Below are positions 25,513-35,248 of a stretch of DNA of 64,000 nucleotides, one piece after another. The notes under the pieces were generated by a model, which worked only from the letters and a program-made list of their open reading frames with translations, made no database searches and had not been told where the DNA came from. Numbering within the stretch: position 1 is the first letter of the stretch; every line of letters starts with the position of its first letter. The position numbers and the translations under genes are program-made. The DNA is from Bacteroidota bacterium. Lineage in GTDB: Bacteria > Bacteroidota > Bacteroidia > Chitinophagales > Saprospiraceae. Location: positions 1,242-65,241 of the forward strand of contig JAHEAR010000018.1 of NCBI GenBank assembly GCA_024642665.1, given 5' to 3'.

Positions 25513-26936
25513 AAATCTACGATCCATTTAAAAAACAATTACAGCAATATGAAGCTGCTCTGGATAAGGAAAAGCTCTGGGCTAATACAGCGCATGCTAT
25601 TCCGCGAAAGCGTAGGCGAATCGGAATTGTCTGGCTATGGATGGCCGGTGGCCTTCTGGTTGGCGCAGGACTATTTATGTTGCCATCGGATCGAAAAGGT
25701 ACTAGCTCCGGATCCATAGTTGAATCAATTAGTACACCGAAAACAAATAAACCAGAACCTTCAAATGAAATAAATCTTTCGCAAGACCTGCAGCAAAATG
25801 AAAATAAAACAGCTTTGACGGATGAGTCGTCATTGGCAACAAGCAATATCAAAAATTCGCCATCAACTTTAAATACTGAATTGCACCAAGCTAACATGAA
25901 GGTAAGTGCCCGAATCAAAACTGCTGAATCTGAAAACAGTAATACCTCTGACGATAGTGGGATTATACCTCAGGCGATGTCTACGGGAATAACAACAGCT
26001 GCATTGCATACGACCATAGTGGAGGCGATTCAGGATGAAGATATAGTCATGAGCTTCCTTAATGGGGAAGCAATGGATGTCACAGGATTCGGAACAGCTG
26101 AACAACAACGCGTTTATATACCGGGTATCGGGGTAATACCTCTAGGACAGATTGAAGTAAATCAATCAAACCCACGTGCGAATTCATTGCAGAATAATCA
26201 GATAGTTTCAGCAAAACACAGCATGCCGATTGAATTGTTTATGACACAATCATACGGTATTTCATCCTTGATGGTTCATGCAGCCAGTGAAGAGTTGCAG
26301 CATAGAGAGCAGCTATTAAACAACCAAATAGAAAGTCTTGAAAACTTAAGTACCAGCGTTGGTGCTCGATTTTATTTGTCAGACCGATGGATCGTCGGAA
26401 GTGGCCTGCAATGGAATCAACTCACAACAAAAACTAATTTTTCCTGGATAGAGGAGGAACGTTTGACAGGAGAGGGTATTGCAGAGGTCGTGATTGATCC
26501 TGACGGAACGCAAAATTTTCAGACAGGAGAGGTAGGAATTACCAGGCAAACACAGTGGCAAGCTCAACGATATTCAACACATACCACGTTTAATGTGGAA
26601 GCGCAGATAGCCTATCAGCTAGTGCGACATGTGCGATTAGGTATCATGGCGGGTGTCCATGGTACATATAATCTGTTTTACGAAGCACAGGGTAGTGCAT
26701 TTGATGCCCATGATCAACCGATCAGATTTGTACCGGAAGATCTACGATATAAGTTAACATCCCCATTGAATTTTGGATTATTCATAACAGGAACGTATCA
26801 GTTTAATCGTCATTGGGGTATGCTGCTTGAACTACAGGCAGACCGTCTTCATTATCGTGAATATTTAAATCAAACACCAATCACTTACAAGCATAATGTT
26901 TTTGCGTTGGGGATTGGCTTGCGATATGTATTATAA
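25509..26936 (+). CDS. Inner-membrane helix plus beta-barrel-like protein (putative anti-sigma)
   Basis: A 475-residue protein with a short basic cytoplasmic N-terminus (1-40), one transmembrane helix (about 41-58) and a long low-complexity Ser/Thr/Asn linker (about 60-160). The C-terminal half (about 270-475) has outer-membrane barrel-like strands (GARFYLSDRWIVGSGLQW, final FALGIGLRYVL ending in an aromatic/aliphatic strand). Gene order and the 4-bp overlap with the ECF sigma suggest the N-terminus acts as anti-sigma. One chain spanning both membranes is unusual; the barrel-like part might instead stay periplasmic. Confidence 0.65.
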   Translation: MKIYDPFKKQLQQYEAALDKEKLWANTAHAIPRKRRRIGIVWLWMAGGLLVGAGLFMLPSDRKGTSSGSIVESISTPKTNKPEPSNEINLSQDLQQNENKTALTDESSLATSNIKNSPSTLNTELHQANMKVSARIKTAESENSNTSDDSGIIPQAMSTGITTAALHTTIVEAIQDEDIVMSFLNGEAMDVTGFGTAEQQRVYIPGIGVIPLGQIEVNQSNPRANSLQNNQIVSAKHSMPIELFMTQSYGISSLMVHAASEELQHREQLLNNQIESLENLSTSVGARFYLSDRWIVGSGLQWNQLTTKTNFSWIEEERLTGEGIAEVVIDPDGTQNFQTGEVGITRQTQWQAQRYSTHTTFNVEAQIAYQLVRHVRLGIMAGVHGTYNLFYEAQGSAFDAHDQPIRFVPEDLRYKLTSPLNFGLFITGTYQFNRHWGMLLELQADRLHYREYLNQTPITYKHNVFALGIGLRYVL

Positions 26937-27028
26937 TTTCTAATAAAATCATCATTGAAAATCGATGCGCGCAGATCTGAGATGATGGTTCATTAACCCT
27001 TTAACCATTTTTATTAAATAAAAAACGC

Positions 27029-29680
27029 ATGAAAAAAATTAATACAATTCAATTATTTGCCCTGCTGGTATTGTCTCTGATGACATCAGTGATTTCTGCG
27101 CAATTCACTTGTTACGTTGATCTAAACGTTTCACTGGATCCTGCCGGAGAATACATTTTGTTTCCTGAAGATATCCTTGCGGATGGAGATTTGAGCGGGC
27201 TTGACGCTACGGTTTCTCCTTCGTTTTTCACCTGTCAGGACCTTGGTGTCAACGAGGTTGTGCTGGATATTTATGATGGAGCAGAGCTGATATTTTCCTG
27301 CACCACTAATATCCTCGTAGACGATCAAATAGCTCCAACAGCCATTTGCCAAAGCAGTCCTGAATTCACTCTGGATGCCAGTGGTATGCATCTATTCAGT
27401 TTTGAAGATTTAGACAATGGCTCATGGGATGAATGTGGTATCGCACAGTTCCAGATTATTCCTGCGATGATCCAATGTGGAGATGCAAATCCACTGCCTG
27501 TTACATTTATTGTGATGGATGAGGCCGGGAATGCTTCTTCCTGTATCACAAACGTTACCTGGTCTGATTATCCTGATCCTACACCAAATTTAGCTTGCAA
27601 TGCGGATGTTTCAGTTTTTCTTGTAGATGCGGAAGAACTTGAAATTACAGCTGATATGATCCTTGAAGGAGGACCTTATGCATGCCCTGATCATTATCTG
27701 GTCGAGATTTCAGAGAATATGGTTCCACGGGCAGAACCTAAGGTGACATTGGCGGATACGAACAAAATGCTCGTAACAAAAATCACTGATCTGTCCGGTG
27801 GAGGCATGTGCTGGGGTGAATTGCATGTCTACCCGGATGGAAATTGCGGAGAGCCATTTGTCGCTTGTGATACAGCGTGCAGAAACAGTCCTTTTGGTGA
27901 TTGTGCCTCAGGTCATACTGCGGATGATAATGTCGAGTGGCCATGCGATCTTGTGTTTAATGATAATTGCGATCTGTTTATGGAACAACCAACGCCGGAA
28001 TTTTTACTGGAAAATAATCTTGCAGATTCATTGGAGGTTTTTCCTGAAATCATTAATCAGGAATGCTTTATTACGAATATGGCCTTTGAGGACATGGTAT
28101 TTTTGCTTGGAAACGAAAAGCGCATAGAAAGGAAATGGAGTATCATTGACTGGCAAACTGCAATGGTCTATACCTACATCCAGACTATTTATATTTACTT
28201 TCCGGGTATAACTATTTGTGATACGCTTCCATGGAATGCACCTGTAGGAGATTGTGATTCGGGACATACGTTGGATGATGCCATCGAATGGCCGGCAGAT
28301 ATCACAGTCCATACCATATTCGTTTCACCGCAGGATCTCGCGCAGAACCCTGAAGTAGCTTCTGAGGACGTAGAACCACAACTCACAGTTGCATGCAGTG
28401 GTACCTTGGTTAACTATACCGATGTTTATTTTACGATGGATGACACCACTGTAGTGATTGAACGTACCTGGGGTGTCTTCGAAGTTAATTCCGGTACTAT
28501 CTGGTCTTATGCACAGCACATTACGATTGAGAATATCAGTGGTGCAAGTGTTGTATGCGTCACCCGTGAAAATGGTGAACCAATTCCCGGTGTTACTTTA
28601 TCTCCCGGGGTTGTAACAGATGAATCAGGATGTTATTCGTTTGATGAACCAATGGGTGTGATCGTGACTCCTGTCAAGGATAGTCCGTTACAGGAAGGGG
28701 TAAATCTTCTGGATAAGATATTAGCCCATGAAGGCGTATTGGGTCTTCAGACTCTTTCCTTTTACCAGAATAAAGCTGCGGATTTAAGCCAAACGAATGG
28801 TGTCACCACGTTAGATCTTGTCTATTTTGACAAAATAATCGATGGCACTTTCACACCGACCTTTGATCATAACTGGATGTTCTATGATCAATCCAGTCAC
28901 CTGCAAAGTGTGGATATCTCAAACCCACTGCTCCCGTATCATTTTATCGGGGTCAAAATGGGTGATATTGACAATAGCTTTGTGTTACCCTTAACGTCAG
29001 AAATGGATCCCATCGGATTGCAGGCCAACGATGAGATTCTGAACAAGAAAGAACAATATGAGATTCCATTTATTCTTAATGAAAATGTTCGTGTACTAGG
29101 CTTTTCAATCACCTTAGAAAACCCGGGTAATAATCTCAATTTCACAAACCTACTCGCACCTGAGTTGCCGGGTTTCAATCTGGCAGATCATGTTGTTTTT
29201 GAACCGGGGGCTGTACTTATAAACTATATTGTTCCGGAAGAATACCTAGAAAGTGGAATCGCACTCACGGTCGGAACACCATTGTTTTCGATAGCGTTTT
29301 CGCCTTCTGAAAATACCTTTCTAAGTCAGGAATTACAGCTGGGATCAAACCAGGATAATGTACTCCGATCTTCACGAAATACATCAGGACTTGAATTTAC
29401 CCTGGACTGGGAAAATGTGATCGTGAGTTCCGTGATTGGCGCCGGAGCCGGATTAAGCATGGAGTTTTTCCCAAATCCGGTAACGAATGAGATTCATTTG
29501 AAAGGAATTCCATCGAATCAGCAAGGTCTGATCTCCGTGATAGACCCGTTAGGAAGATTGCAATTTCAAAGTGTGCTGACAGAAAATGCAGACCTCAGTA
29601 TCCTGGCACCTGGAATGTATTATCTCCAGGTCAGATTGCAGAATGGACAAACCTATAGTGCCCCATTGTCCAAAATGTAA
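27029..29680 (+). CDS. T9SS-secreted multidomain surface protein with dockerin-like region
   Basis: An 883-residue exported protein. Signal peptide cleaves near ISA-Q (residue 24/25). The N-terminal half has cysteine-rich beta modules, and a duplicated unit carries GDCASGHTADDNVEWP and GDCDSGHTLDDAIEWP. A dockerin-like calcium segment (NGVTTLDLVYFDKII, then FIGVKMGDIDNSF) follows near 590-655. The last 80 residues form a type A T9SS sorting domain (FFPNPV to APLSKM). Likely a structural or adhesive surface protein. It follows the sigma/barrel genes by 92 bp and may be regulated by them. Terminator at 29712. Confidence 0.82.
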   Translation: MKKINTIQLFALLVLSLMTSVISAQFTCYVDLNVSLDPAGEYILFPEDILADGDLSGLDATVSPSFFTCQDLGVNEVVLDIYDGAELIFSCTTNILVDDQIAPTAICQSSPEFTLDASGMHLFSFEDLDNGSWDECGIAQFQIIPAMIQCGDANPLPVTFIVMDEAGNASSCITNVTWSDYPDPTPNLACNADVSVFLVDAEELEITADMILEGGPYACPDHYLVEISENMVPRAEPKVTLADTNKMLVTKITDLSGGGMCWGELHVYPDGNCGEPFVACDTACRNSPFGDCASGHTADDNVEWPCDLVFNDNCDLFMEQPTPEFLLENNLADSLEVFPEIINQECFITNMAFEDMVFLLGNEKRIERKWSIIDWQTAMVYTYIQTIYIYFPGITICDTLPWNAPVGDCDSGHTLDDAIEWPADITVHTIFVSPQDLAQNPEVASEDVEPQLTVACSGTLVNYTDVYFTMDDTTVVIERTWGVFEVNSGTIWSYAQHITIENISGASVVCVTRENGEPIPGVTLSPGVVTDESGCYSFDEPMGVIVTPVKDSPLQEGVNLLDKILAHEGVLGLQTLSFYQNKAADLSQTNGVTTLDLVYFDKIIDGTFTPTFDHNWMFYDQSSHLQSVDISNPLLPYHFIGVKMGDIDNSFVLPLTSEMDPIGLQANDEILNKKEQYEIPFILNENVRVLGFSITLENPGNNLNFTNLLAPELPGFNLADHVVFEPGAVLINYIVPEEYLESGIALTVGTPLFSIAFSPSENTFLSQELQLGSNQDNVLRSSRNTSGLEFTLDWENVIVSSVIGAGAGLSMEFFPNPVTNEIHLKGIPSNQQGLISVIDPLGRLQFQSVLTENADLSILAPGMYYLQVRLQNGQTYSAPLSKM

Positions 29681-29711
29681 CCTTTTATTACCCGGAAAAA
29701 CCCCAAAAAAA

Positions 29712-29745
29712 CAGGTCGGATATCACATCCGGCCTGCTTTTTTTC
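29712..29745 (+). terminator. Rho-independent terminator
   Basis: CAGGTCGGAT-ATCAC-ATCCGGCCTG (one G-T pair) followed by a T run. It ends the T9SS protein transcript. Confidence 0.88.
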
Positions 29746-29828
29746 AAAAAGGGCATAATATCATGATCGTCAAAGAGTAATGGCTATGGGGTAGAAGTGC
29801 AAATGGATGAAATGATCCAATAAGCATA

Positions 29829-29860
29829 TTTGTTAGTATCACAATAAAATAAGACCTTTG
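29829..29860 (+). promoter_or_regulatory. Promoter of nrnA
   Basis: A -33 TTTG (29829-29832) is spaced 20 bases from GACCTTTG (29853-29860), one mismatch from TAnnTTTG and followed by CGCCC. The start codon lies 26 bases downstream. Confidence 0.6.
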
Positions 29861-29886
29861 CGCCCTGAAAAATCAAAGAATACACT

Positions 29887-30897
29887 TTGGATTCATTATA
29901 TCAGTTAGTACGGCAGCCCTCAAACGTGGTCATTGTGACGCACAAGAACCCCGACGGGGATGCGCTGGGGTCTTCTCTGGCCTTGGCAGCTGTACTTTCT
30001 AAGCTAAGGCACACCGTCAAAGTAGTGCTTCCAAATGATTTTCCACCGCTGTTTAATTTCCTCCCGGGCATTGACAATGCCATCATTGGAGAGATGAATC
30101 CGGCGGAAGCCGTCGAAGCCTTCGAAAAAGCCGATATTATTTTCTGCCTGGATTTTAATTCACTGGACAGAATAGACCGATTTGGGCTTGATGTCGCCTC
30201 AGCCGATAGAGCTACTAAAATCCTGATTGATCACCATATCGATCCGGAACCGTTCGCCGACCATATTATCTCAAATACCTCCGCCAGCTCCACCGCAGAA
30301 CTAGTTTATGACTTTCTCGTGGATATGAAACTGGAGACGTATATCGATATACCCATTGCAGAAGCGATTTATACCGGCATCCTGATGGACACAGGCTCCT
30401 TCAGGTATGGAACCAATGAGCGTGTATTTGAGGTTGCTGCCGCCCTGAAGCGACTGGGTATGGACGATTACTTGTTGCAAATACGATTGTTCAACAGTAT
30501 GACGGAAAAGCAACTTAAATTGCTTGGTCATTGTTTGGCTAACCGTATGGAACTTATATCGGAATATCAGACAGGGATTATTTGGCTGGATCGCGTGGAT
30601 TATAAGAACTGGGCTATTGGCCGCGGAGATACTGAAGGGATCGTCAATTACGTTCTGATGGTTCGCAATATGAAAATGGCAGTTTTTATTTCGGAACAGC
30701 AGAATGTGACGAAGCTGTCTTTCAGATCAAAAGGAAATATCAATGTGCAGGAAATCTGCAGTCAATATTTTAATGGTGGTGGTCACCGCAATGCTTCCGG
30801 AGGAATGATGAAAGCCTCTGTAAAGGATACCCTCGCCAAAGTCAAAGAGATTATACCGTTAACAATGAACTCATATCAATTACAACATGATCAATAA
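29887..30897 (+). CDS. nrnA: DHH phosphoesterase, NrnA-like (TTG start)
   Basis: A 336-residue DHH/DHHA1 protein of the bifunctional oligoribonuclease / pAp phosphatase family. Metal-binding motifs THKNPDGDALGS (18-29), FCLDFNS and the DHH motif IDHHIDP are present, as is the C-terminal GGGHRNASGG substrate motif. It should degrade nano-RNA and 3'-phosphoadenosine 5'-phosphate in the cytoplasm. Translation begins at TTG 29887, as no ATG fits the conserved N-terminus. It overlaps the FKBP gene by 11 bp. Confidence 0.92.
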   Translation: MDSLYQLVRQPSNVVIVTHKNPDGDALGSSLALAAVLSKLRHTVKVVLPNDFPPLFNFLPGIDNAIIGEMNPAEAVEAFEKADIIFCLDFNSLDRIDRFGLDVASADRATKILIDHHIDPEPFADHIISNTSASSTAELVYDFLVDMKLETYIDIPIAEAIYTGILMDTGSFRYGTNERVFEVAAALKRLGMDDYLLQIRLFNSMTEKQLKLLGHCLANRMELISEYQTGIIWLDRVDYKNWAIGRGDTEGIVNYVLMVRNMKMAVFISEQQNVTKLSFRSKGNINVQEICSQYFNGGGHRNASGGMMKASVKDTLAKVKEIIPLTMNSYQLQHDQ

Positions 30898-31777
30898 AAT
30901 TTTCTTTTTGCTGCTGAGCATTAGCTTCATGGCAGCATGCAATTCAGGCAATGGCCGTGTAATGGCCGATTCCGGTTACGAATACGAGGTTATTCGAAAA
31001 GGCAACAAGGAGCCTATCCCAATGGATAGCTATGTGTTCTTTCACATGTCATTAACACAAAAAGACTCCGTCATCCAGACGACAACTGCGACGGGACAGC
31101 CTTCTGTATTAAAACTGACCGCTGATAACTCAGGCTATGGCCAACTGGCAGCTCTGGTGGATATCATGGCTACACTTTCTGTAGGAGACAGTCTGTTGTT
31201 TTATTTTCCGGTGGACTCTTTTGAGCAGGTACCTCCGGGATTTGATGCCTTTACGGAAGACATGGTCTATCGCGTAGGGATTGTCGAAGTTAAAAACGAA
31301 GAACAATTCTCAGCTTTCAGAGATTCCGTGAAAATGGAACAGGAAAAAGAAATGCAGGTTGTGTCAGCCCGCCTTCCCGAAGTAGAAGCTATGGCTAAAG
31401 CGAATTGGGATAAATACAAAAGCGGTGGTTTCGATGGACAGATTCAACGCACTGAATCAGGTTTGGGATATATCATCCACGAAGAAGGAGATGGACCGAA
31501 ACCTCTCAGAGAAGAGCCGGTCTCTGTACATTATTATGGTATGCTTGATGCAGATGCCAAAATGTTTGATACCTCGTTTAAAAGAGGACAGGCGTACAAA
31601 TTCCCACTCGGTGTAGGACAGGTAATTCAAGGATGGGATGAAGGTTTGTTGTTGTTGCCAAAAGGTACCAAGGCAACGCTGCTTATTCCGGCGGCCCTGG
31701 GATATGGTGCTGCGGGATCACCTCCGATGATTCCGGAGAATGCAGATTTGATATTTTACGTTGAGTTAGAAAAATAA
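30887..31777 (+). CDS. FKBP-type peptidyl-prolyl isomerase lipoprotein
   Basis: A 296-residue lipoprotein (lipobox MAAC, Cys18). The C-terminal FKBP domain (about 190-296) shows VSVHYYGML, FDTSFKRG, GVGQVIQGWDEGL and LGYGAAGSPPMIPENADLIF, so the isomerase core is complete. An N-terminal half of similar size may be a degenerate second FKBP-like domain (YVFFHMSL, SVGDSLLFYFP). It should help fold envelope proteins. Co-transcribed with nrnA. Confidence 0.92.
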   Translation: MINKIFFLLLSISFMAACNSGNGRVMADSGYEYEVIRKGNKEPIPMDSYVFFHMSLTQKDSVIQTTTATGQPSVLKLTADNSGYGQLAALVDIMATLSVGDSLLFYFPVDSFEQVPPGFDAFTEDMVYRVGIVEVKNEEQFSAFRDSVKMEQEKEMQVVSARLPEVEAMAKANWDKYKSGGFDGQIQRTESGLGYIIHEEGDGPKPLREEPVSVHYYGMLDADAKMFDTSFKRGQAYKFPLGVGQVIQGWDEGLLLLPKGTKATLLIPAALGYGAAGSPPMIPENADLIFYVELEK

Positions 31778-31787
31778 AAAAATACAG

Positions 31788-31803
31788 AGGGGCTTCGGCC
31801 CCT
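31788..31803 (+). terminator. UUCG-loop hairpin between FKBP gene and prfB
   Basis: AGGGGC-TTCG-GCCCCT followed by TTCTGTTT. A stable tetraloop hairpin with a weak T-tract; possible partial terminator before prfB. Confidence 0.65.
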
Positions 31804-31824
31804 TTCTGTTTCAATTACATCATT

Positions 31825-32917
31825 ATGACACCAGATCAGTTTGCAGAACTGAAAACCCGCATGGGTGTTTTAGGGAGGTATCTTTGACGTCGATCGACGA
31901 AGATTACAATTAGAAGAAAGTGAACAACTCACCCTGGATCCTGATTTTTGGAATGACGGTTCCAAATCAGGCGTTGTGCTGAAAGAGATTAAGGCGCATA
32001 AACACTGGATTTCCAACTTTGAATCTATTCAGGCAGTGGTTGACGACCTCGGTGTTCTCCTCGAATTTTATGACGCTGGTGAAGCTTCCGAGGAAGAACT
32101 TGATATTGCTTATGAGAAAGCAGTAAAAGTACTTGACGATGTAGAGTTTCGAAGTACGCTCGATCATGCGGAGGATGTACTGTCCTGTGTATTGGAAATC
32201 AATGCCGGTGCCGGTGGAACTGAAAGTTGTGACTGGTCAGAAATGCTCTTACGGATGTATGTCATGTGGGCTGAGAAAAATGGATACAAAGTATCTGAGT
32301 TAAATCGCCAGCAAGGCGATGTAGCCGGTATTAAGAGTGCAGAAATTGAGATTAGCGGTGATTATGCTTATGGCCTTTTGAAAGGAGAGAATGGCGTGCA
32401 TCGATTGGTGCGCGTGAGTCCGTTTAATGCGCAAGGAAAGCGAATGACTTCATTCTCTTCCGTTTTTGTCCATCCCATGATTGATGACAGCATAGAGATT
32501 GAAATTAAACCGGATGATATAGAATGGGATACGTTTCGATCGAGCGGTGCAGGAGGACAGCATGTAAATAAAACTGAATCTGCCGTGCGTGTTCGACACC
32601 TTCCTTCAGGGATTGTCGTCGAATGTCAGCAAGAAAGATCTCAGCACAAAAACCGCGACAAAGCGCTCAAGATGCTAAAGTCACGCTTGTACGAACGCGA
32701 GATCGAAAGACAGAATGCGGAACGCGATAAAGTCGAAGCCGGGAAAACAAAGAATGAGTGGGGGAGTCAGATCAGAAGTTATGTGCTTGATGATCGAAGA
32801 GTAAAAGATCATCGTAGTCAACACACGGTGTACAATCCCGATTTGGTCCTCGATGGCGATCTCAATGATTTTATCAAAGCTTATCTCATGTGGAGTAAGC
32901 AGGGCAGCCTCAATTAA
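31825..32917 (+). CDS. prfB: Peptide chain release factor 2 with programmed +1 frameshift
   Basis: RF2 terminates translation at UAA and UGA. ATG 31825 reads 20 codons to an in-frame TGA at 31885. The slippery site CTT-TGA-C and an upstream GGGAGG (31873-31878) match the classic RF2 autoregulatory frameshift. Skipping T31885 joins the second frame, giving a 363-residue protein. The stop-codon-recognising SPF tripeptide is at 198-200 and the peptidyl-hydrolysis GGQ motif at 243-245. When RF2 is scarce the UGA is read slowly and frameshifting rises, so the gene senses its own product. Confidence 0.97.
31873..31888 (+). promoter_or_regulatory. Programmed frameshift site of prfB
   Basis: Contains GGGAGG, TAT and CTTTGAC. 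The Shine-Dalgarno-like GGGAGG lies three bases before CTT, as in the enterobacterial RF2 site. Confidence 0.93.
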
Positions 32918-32965
32918 TGCAGTAAAGGCGACAGACTTTTCTCTGTTTTTCGCAGAGATGATGTT

Positions 32966-33274
32966 TCAAATGGTTGATTCAATCACCCACTGACCATACG
33001 TCTCATTGACCTCAACCTCCCAACTTAAAATAGCAGGTGTACCATAGCTATGCTTTTCTTCAAGAAATGTTCGCAACAAAACTGTTTTTGTTTCGGTAGT
33101 TTTTAGCAGTAGGACAACTTCTCCCTCTTGTTGTAATTCACCTTGCCATAAATAAGTCGATTGAATTGGAAAGGTATTGGCACATGCAGCCAGTCTAAGC
33201 GCCACGACTTGCTTACCTAAACTTTCTGCCTCTGTCGCATCACGAACCGGCGTATAGAATAGCGTAATTTTCAT
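32966..33274 (-). CDS. cutA: CutA-like divalent-ion tolerance protein
   Basis: A 102-residue trimeric, ferredoxin-like-fold protein of the CutA1 family. The conserved LAACANTFPIQSTYLWQG and LLKTTE segments are present, with the C-terminal WEVEVNETYGQWV. No signal peptide. The physiological role of the family is not settled despite its metal-tolerance name. Five bp downstream of pfkA, so probably co-transcribed with it. Confidence 0.92.
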   Translation of the reverse strand: MKITLFYTPVRDATEAESLGKQVVALRLAACANTFPIQSTYLWQGELQQEGEVVLLLKTTETKTVLLRTFLEEKHSYGTPAILSWEVEVNETYGQWVIESTI

Positions 33275-33279
33275 AGTGA

Positions 33280-34269
33280 TTACAATGAAAGGATACCGGC
33301 CATTTTCAACTGAAGCATATCTATTTCTTTGCTTTTGTTGATGGCGTCATCAAAGGAGACAAGATTGATTTGATTATTCTGTATACCGACCATCTTGCTG
33401 GAATGTCCTTGCAGGATAGATTCCACAGCTGCATAACCCATGCGGCTGGCGATCAGTCGATCCATTGCTGATGGAGATCCCCCTCGCTGAAGGTGTCCAA
33501 TGATCGTCACTTTTGTATCATAGTCCGGAAAACGTTTTTTGATTTCATTGGCGAGTTGTTGCGCATTACCATTTTCATTTCCTTCTGCAACGACAATCAA
33601 GGAAAAAAGCTTTTTATGCTTTCCTGATTTTTCCAAATGCTGCATCAGTACATCCAAATCAATAGTGGATTCAGGGATGAGAATGGCACCTGCTCCACTA
33701 GCTATCCCCGTGTTTAAAGCAATATATCCAGTATCTCTGCCCATGACTTCGACCAGAAAAAGCCTATTGTGCGATTCAGCTGTGTCGCGGATTCTATCCA
33801 GAGCTTCAACCGCTGTATTAACCGCAGTATCAAATCCTATCGTATAGTCAGTGCCATACAAATCATTGTCTATAGTGCCCGGAACCCCGATAATTGGCAT
33901 CCCATATTCTTCATGAAATATTTTTCCACCGGTAAATGATCCGTCGCCACCAATGACCACCAATCCATCAATTTTATGTCTTTGTAAAGCTTCGTATGCA
34001 GTTTTTCGTCCTTCCGACGTTTTAAACCGTTCGCTTCTTGCAGTCTTCAGCACGGTTCCTCCGCGATGAATAATATTGCCGACATCCCGCTTACTCATGG
34101 GCACGATGTCTCCTTCGATCATGCCCTCATATCCCCGGTAGATACCGAATACGTCAAGGCCATGGTAAACACCGGTTCTGACTACCGCTCTGATCGCTGC
34201 ATTCATTCCGGGTGCATCTCCTCCGGAGGAGAAAACACCAATTCTGCGGATTTCTTTGTTCTTATCCAT
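33280..34269 (-). CDS. pfkA: ATP-dependent 6-phosphofructokinase
   Basis: A 329-residue glycolytic enzyme phosphorylating fructose 6-phosphate. GVFSSGGDAPGMNAAIR binds ATP, GGDGSFTG gives the metal/nucleotide site, and GTIDND carries the catalytic Asp. MGRDTGYIAL and the RGGSPSA motif bind sugar phosphate. The start is taken at MDKNKEIRRIGV (34269); another ATG at 34287 is possible. It overlaps the end of the upstream kinase-like gene by 8 bp, forming an operon with it and cutA. Confidence 0.95.
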   Translation of the reverse strand: MDKNKEIRRIGVFSSGGDAPGMNAAIRAVVRTGVYHGLDVFGIYRGYEGMIEGDIVPMSKRDVGNIIHRGGTVLKTARSERFKTSEGRKTAYEALQRHKIDGLVVIGGDGSFTGGKIFHEEYGMPIIGVPGTIDNDLYGTDYTIGFDTAVNTAVEALDRIRDTAESHNRLFLVEVMGRDTGYIALNTGIASGAGAILIPESTIDLDVLMQHLEKSGKHKKLFSLIVVAEGNENGNAQQLANEIKKRFPDYDTKVTIIGHLQRGGSPSAMDRLIASRMGYAAVESILQGHSSKMVGIQNNQINLVSFDDAINKSKEIDMLQLKMAGILSL

Positions 34270-35101
34270 TTGATATATGTGATTCAAAAAGTTGACGGGA
34301 AGGGTTTTGAATAAAAGTACCGGCGGTTAATCCGGTCTGTTTGAGTTCTTCGGTCAATAGATCTTCAAAGATAAAGCCTATCGTACCAATCACATGCACG
34401 GCACCTTCCGGATTAAGCGATAAAAGGTGTCTTTTAACAAAAAGTTTAAATCGATTGGAAATCAGTCCTTTAATCCACGGATCTTCTTTAAAACGACCGG
34501 CTATACTTGCAAAGGAAGCAAGATATTGATTCGGTGAACCGGCTGAATTCAGGTGCTCAAAAAAACCAACTCTTCCCTCGGGTAAACGATTGTTCATTTC
34601 AATCCGGATAGGCTCGGGAAGTTCGTTATAGAAATAAGCCTGAATAATGGATTTGCCAATATCGCATCCGCTACCTTCATCTCCCAGGATATAGCCTAAA
34701 GAAGTCGCTTGCCGGGTGATTTTGGATCCATCCCATACCGCGGCATGGCTTCCGGTGCCAAGAATTGCAATAGTGCCGGCAGATCGTCCATTGGCAGCAA
34801 TCGCCGCACCTATGAGATCAGAATGTATATGGAGTTGACTATCCGGAAATACTTTTGACAATTCTCGGCTGATCTCAAGTTCAATTTTTTCACTGATGAC
34901 ACCTGTTCCATAATACCAAATGGCGGAGACTGAAATGCTCTTGGTTTGCTCTCTAAGTGATGAAAAGAGCTCTTGTCCATTCAACTTGCTATGGGCTGTG
35001 GGATTATACCCCTGGAGATGAATTTCATGGTCATCCGTGGTCCGATACCACCAGGTGGACTTTGTGGATCCGATATCCCCTACAAGTATTGTTGACTGCA
35101 T
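34262..35101 (-). CDS. BadF/BadG/BcrA-type kinase (N-acetylglucosamine kinase-like)
   Basis: A 279-residue ASKHA-fold protein. The N-terminal phosphate-1 motif LVGDIGSTKSTWW and the TIAILGTGSHAAVW adenosine/phosphate-2 region are clear, followed by GYILGDEGSGCDIGK. In Bacteroidota this family includes GlcNAc/ketosugar kinases. Together with pfkA it points to sugar phosphorylation, but the substrate is inferred only from family. Confidence 0.82.
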   Translation of the reverse strand: MQSTILVGDIGSTKSTWWYRTTDDHEIHLQGYNPTAHSKLNGQELFSSLREQTKSISVSAIWYYGTGVISEKIELEISRELSKVFPDSQLHIHSDLIGAAIAANGRSAGTIAILGTGSHAAVWDGSKITRQATSLGYILGDEGSGCDIGKSIIQAYFYNELPEPIRIEMNNRLPEGRVGFFEHLNSAGSPNQYLASFASIAGRFKEDPWIKGLISNRFKLFVKRHLLSLNPEGAVHVIGTIGFIFEDLLTEELKQTGLTAGTFIQNPSRQLFESHISNG

Positions 35102-35248
35102 GTAAGGGTAAAATTACTTAATAATGAAGCCAAAGGAATCATATTTGCTCAAAATGTGTTTGAGATACCGAAGATTAGTAAACAAATAGAATTTCACAGG
35201 GGAATCATCGAAAATTTAACTAGATTGGTCGTGTCTTCTGTCGGATTC

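Noticed and set aside
31825-31887. Frameshift in prfB as a sequencing error or pseudogene
   Set aside because: The site has the full programmed-frameshift signature (GGGAGG, CTT-TGA-C) at the expected codon, so it is regulatory.
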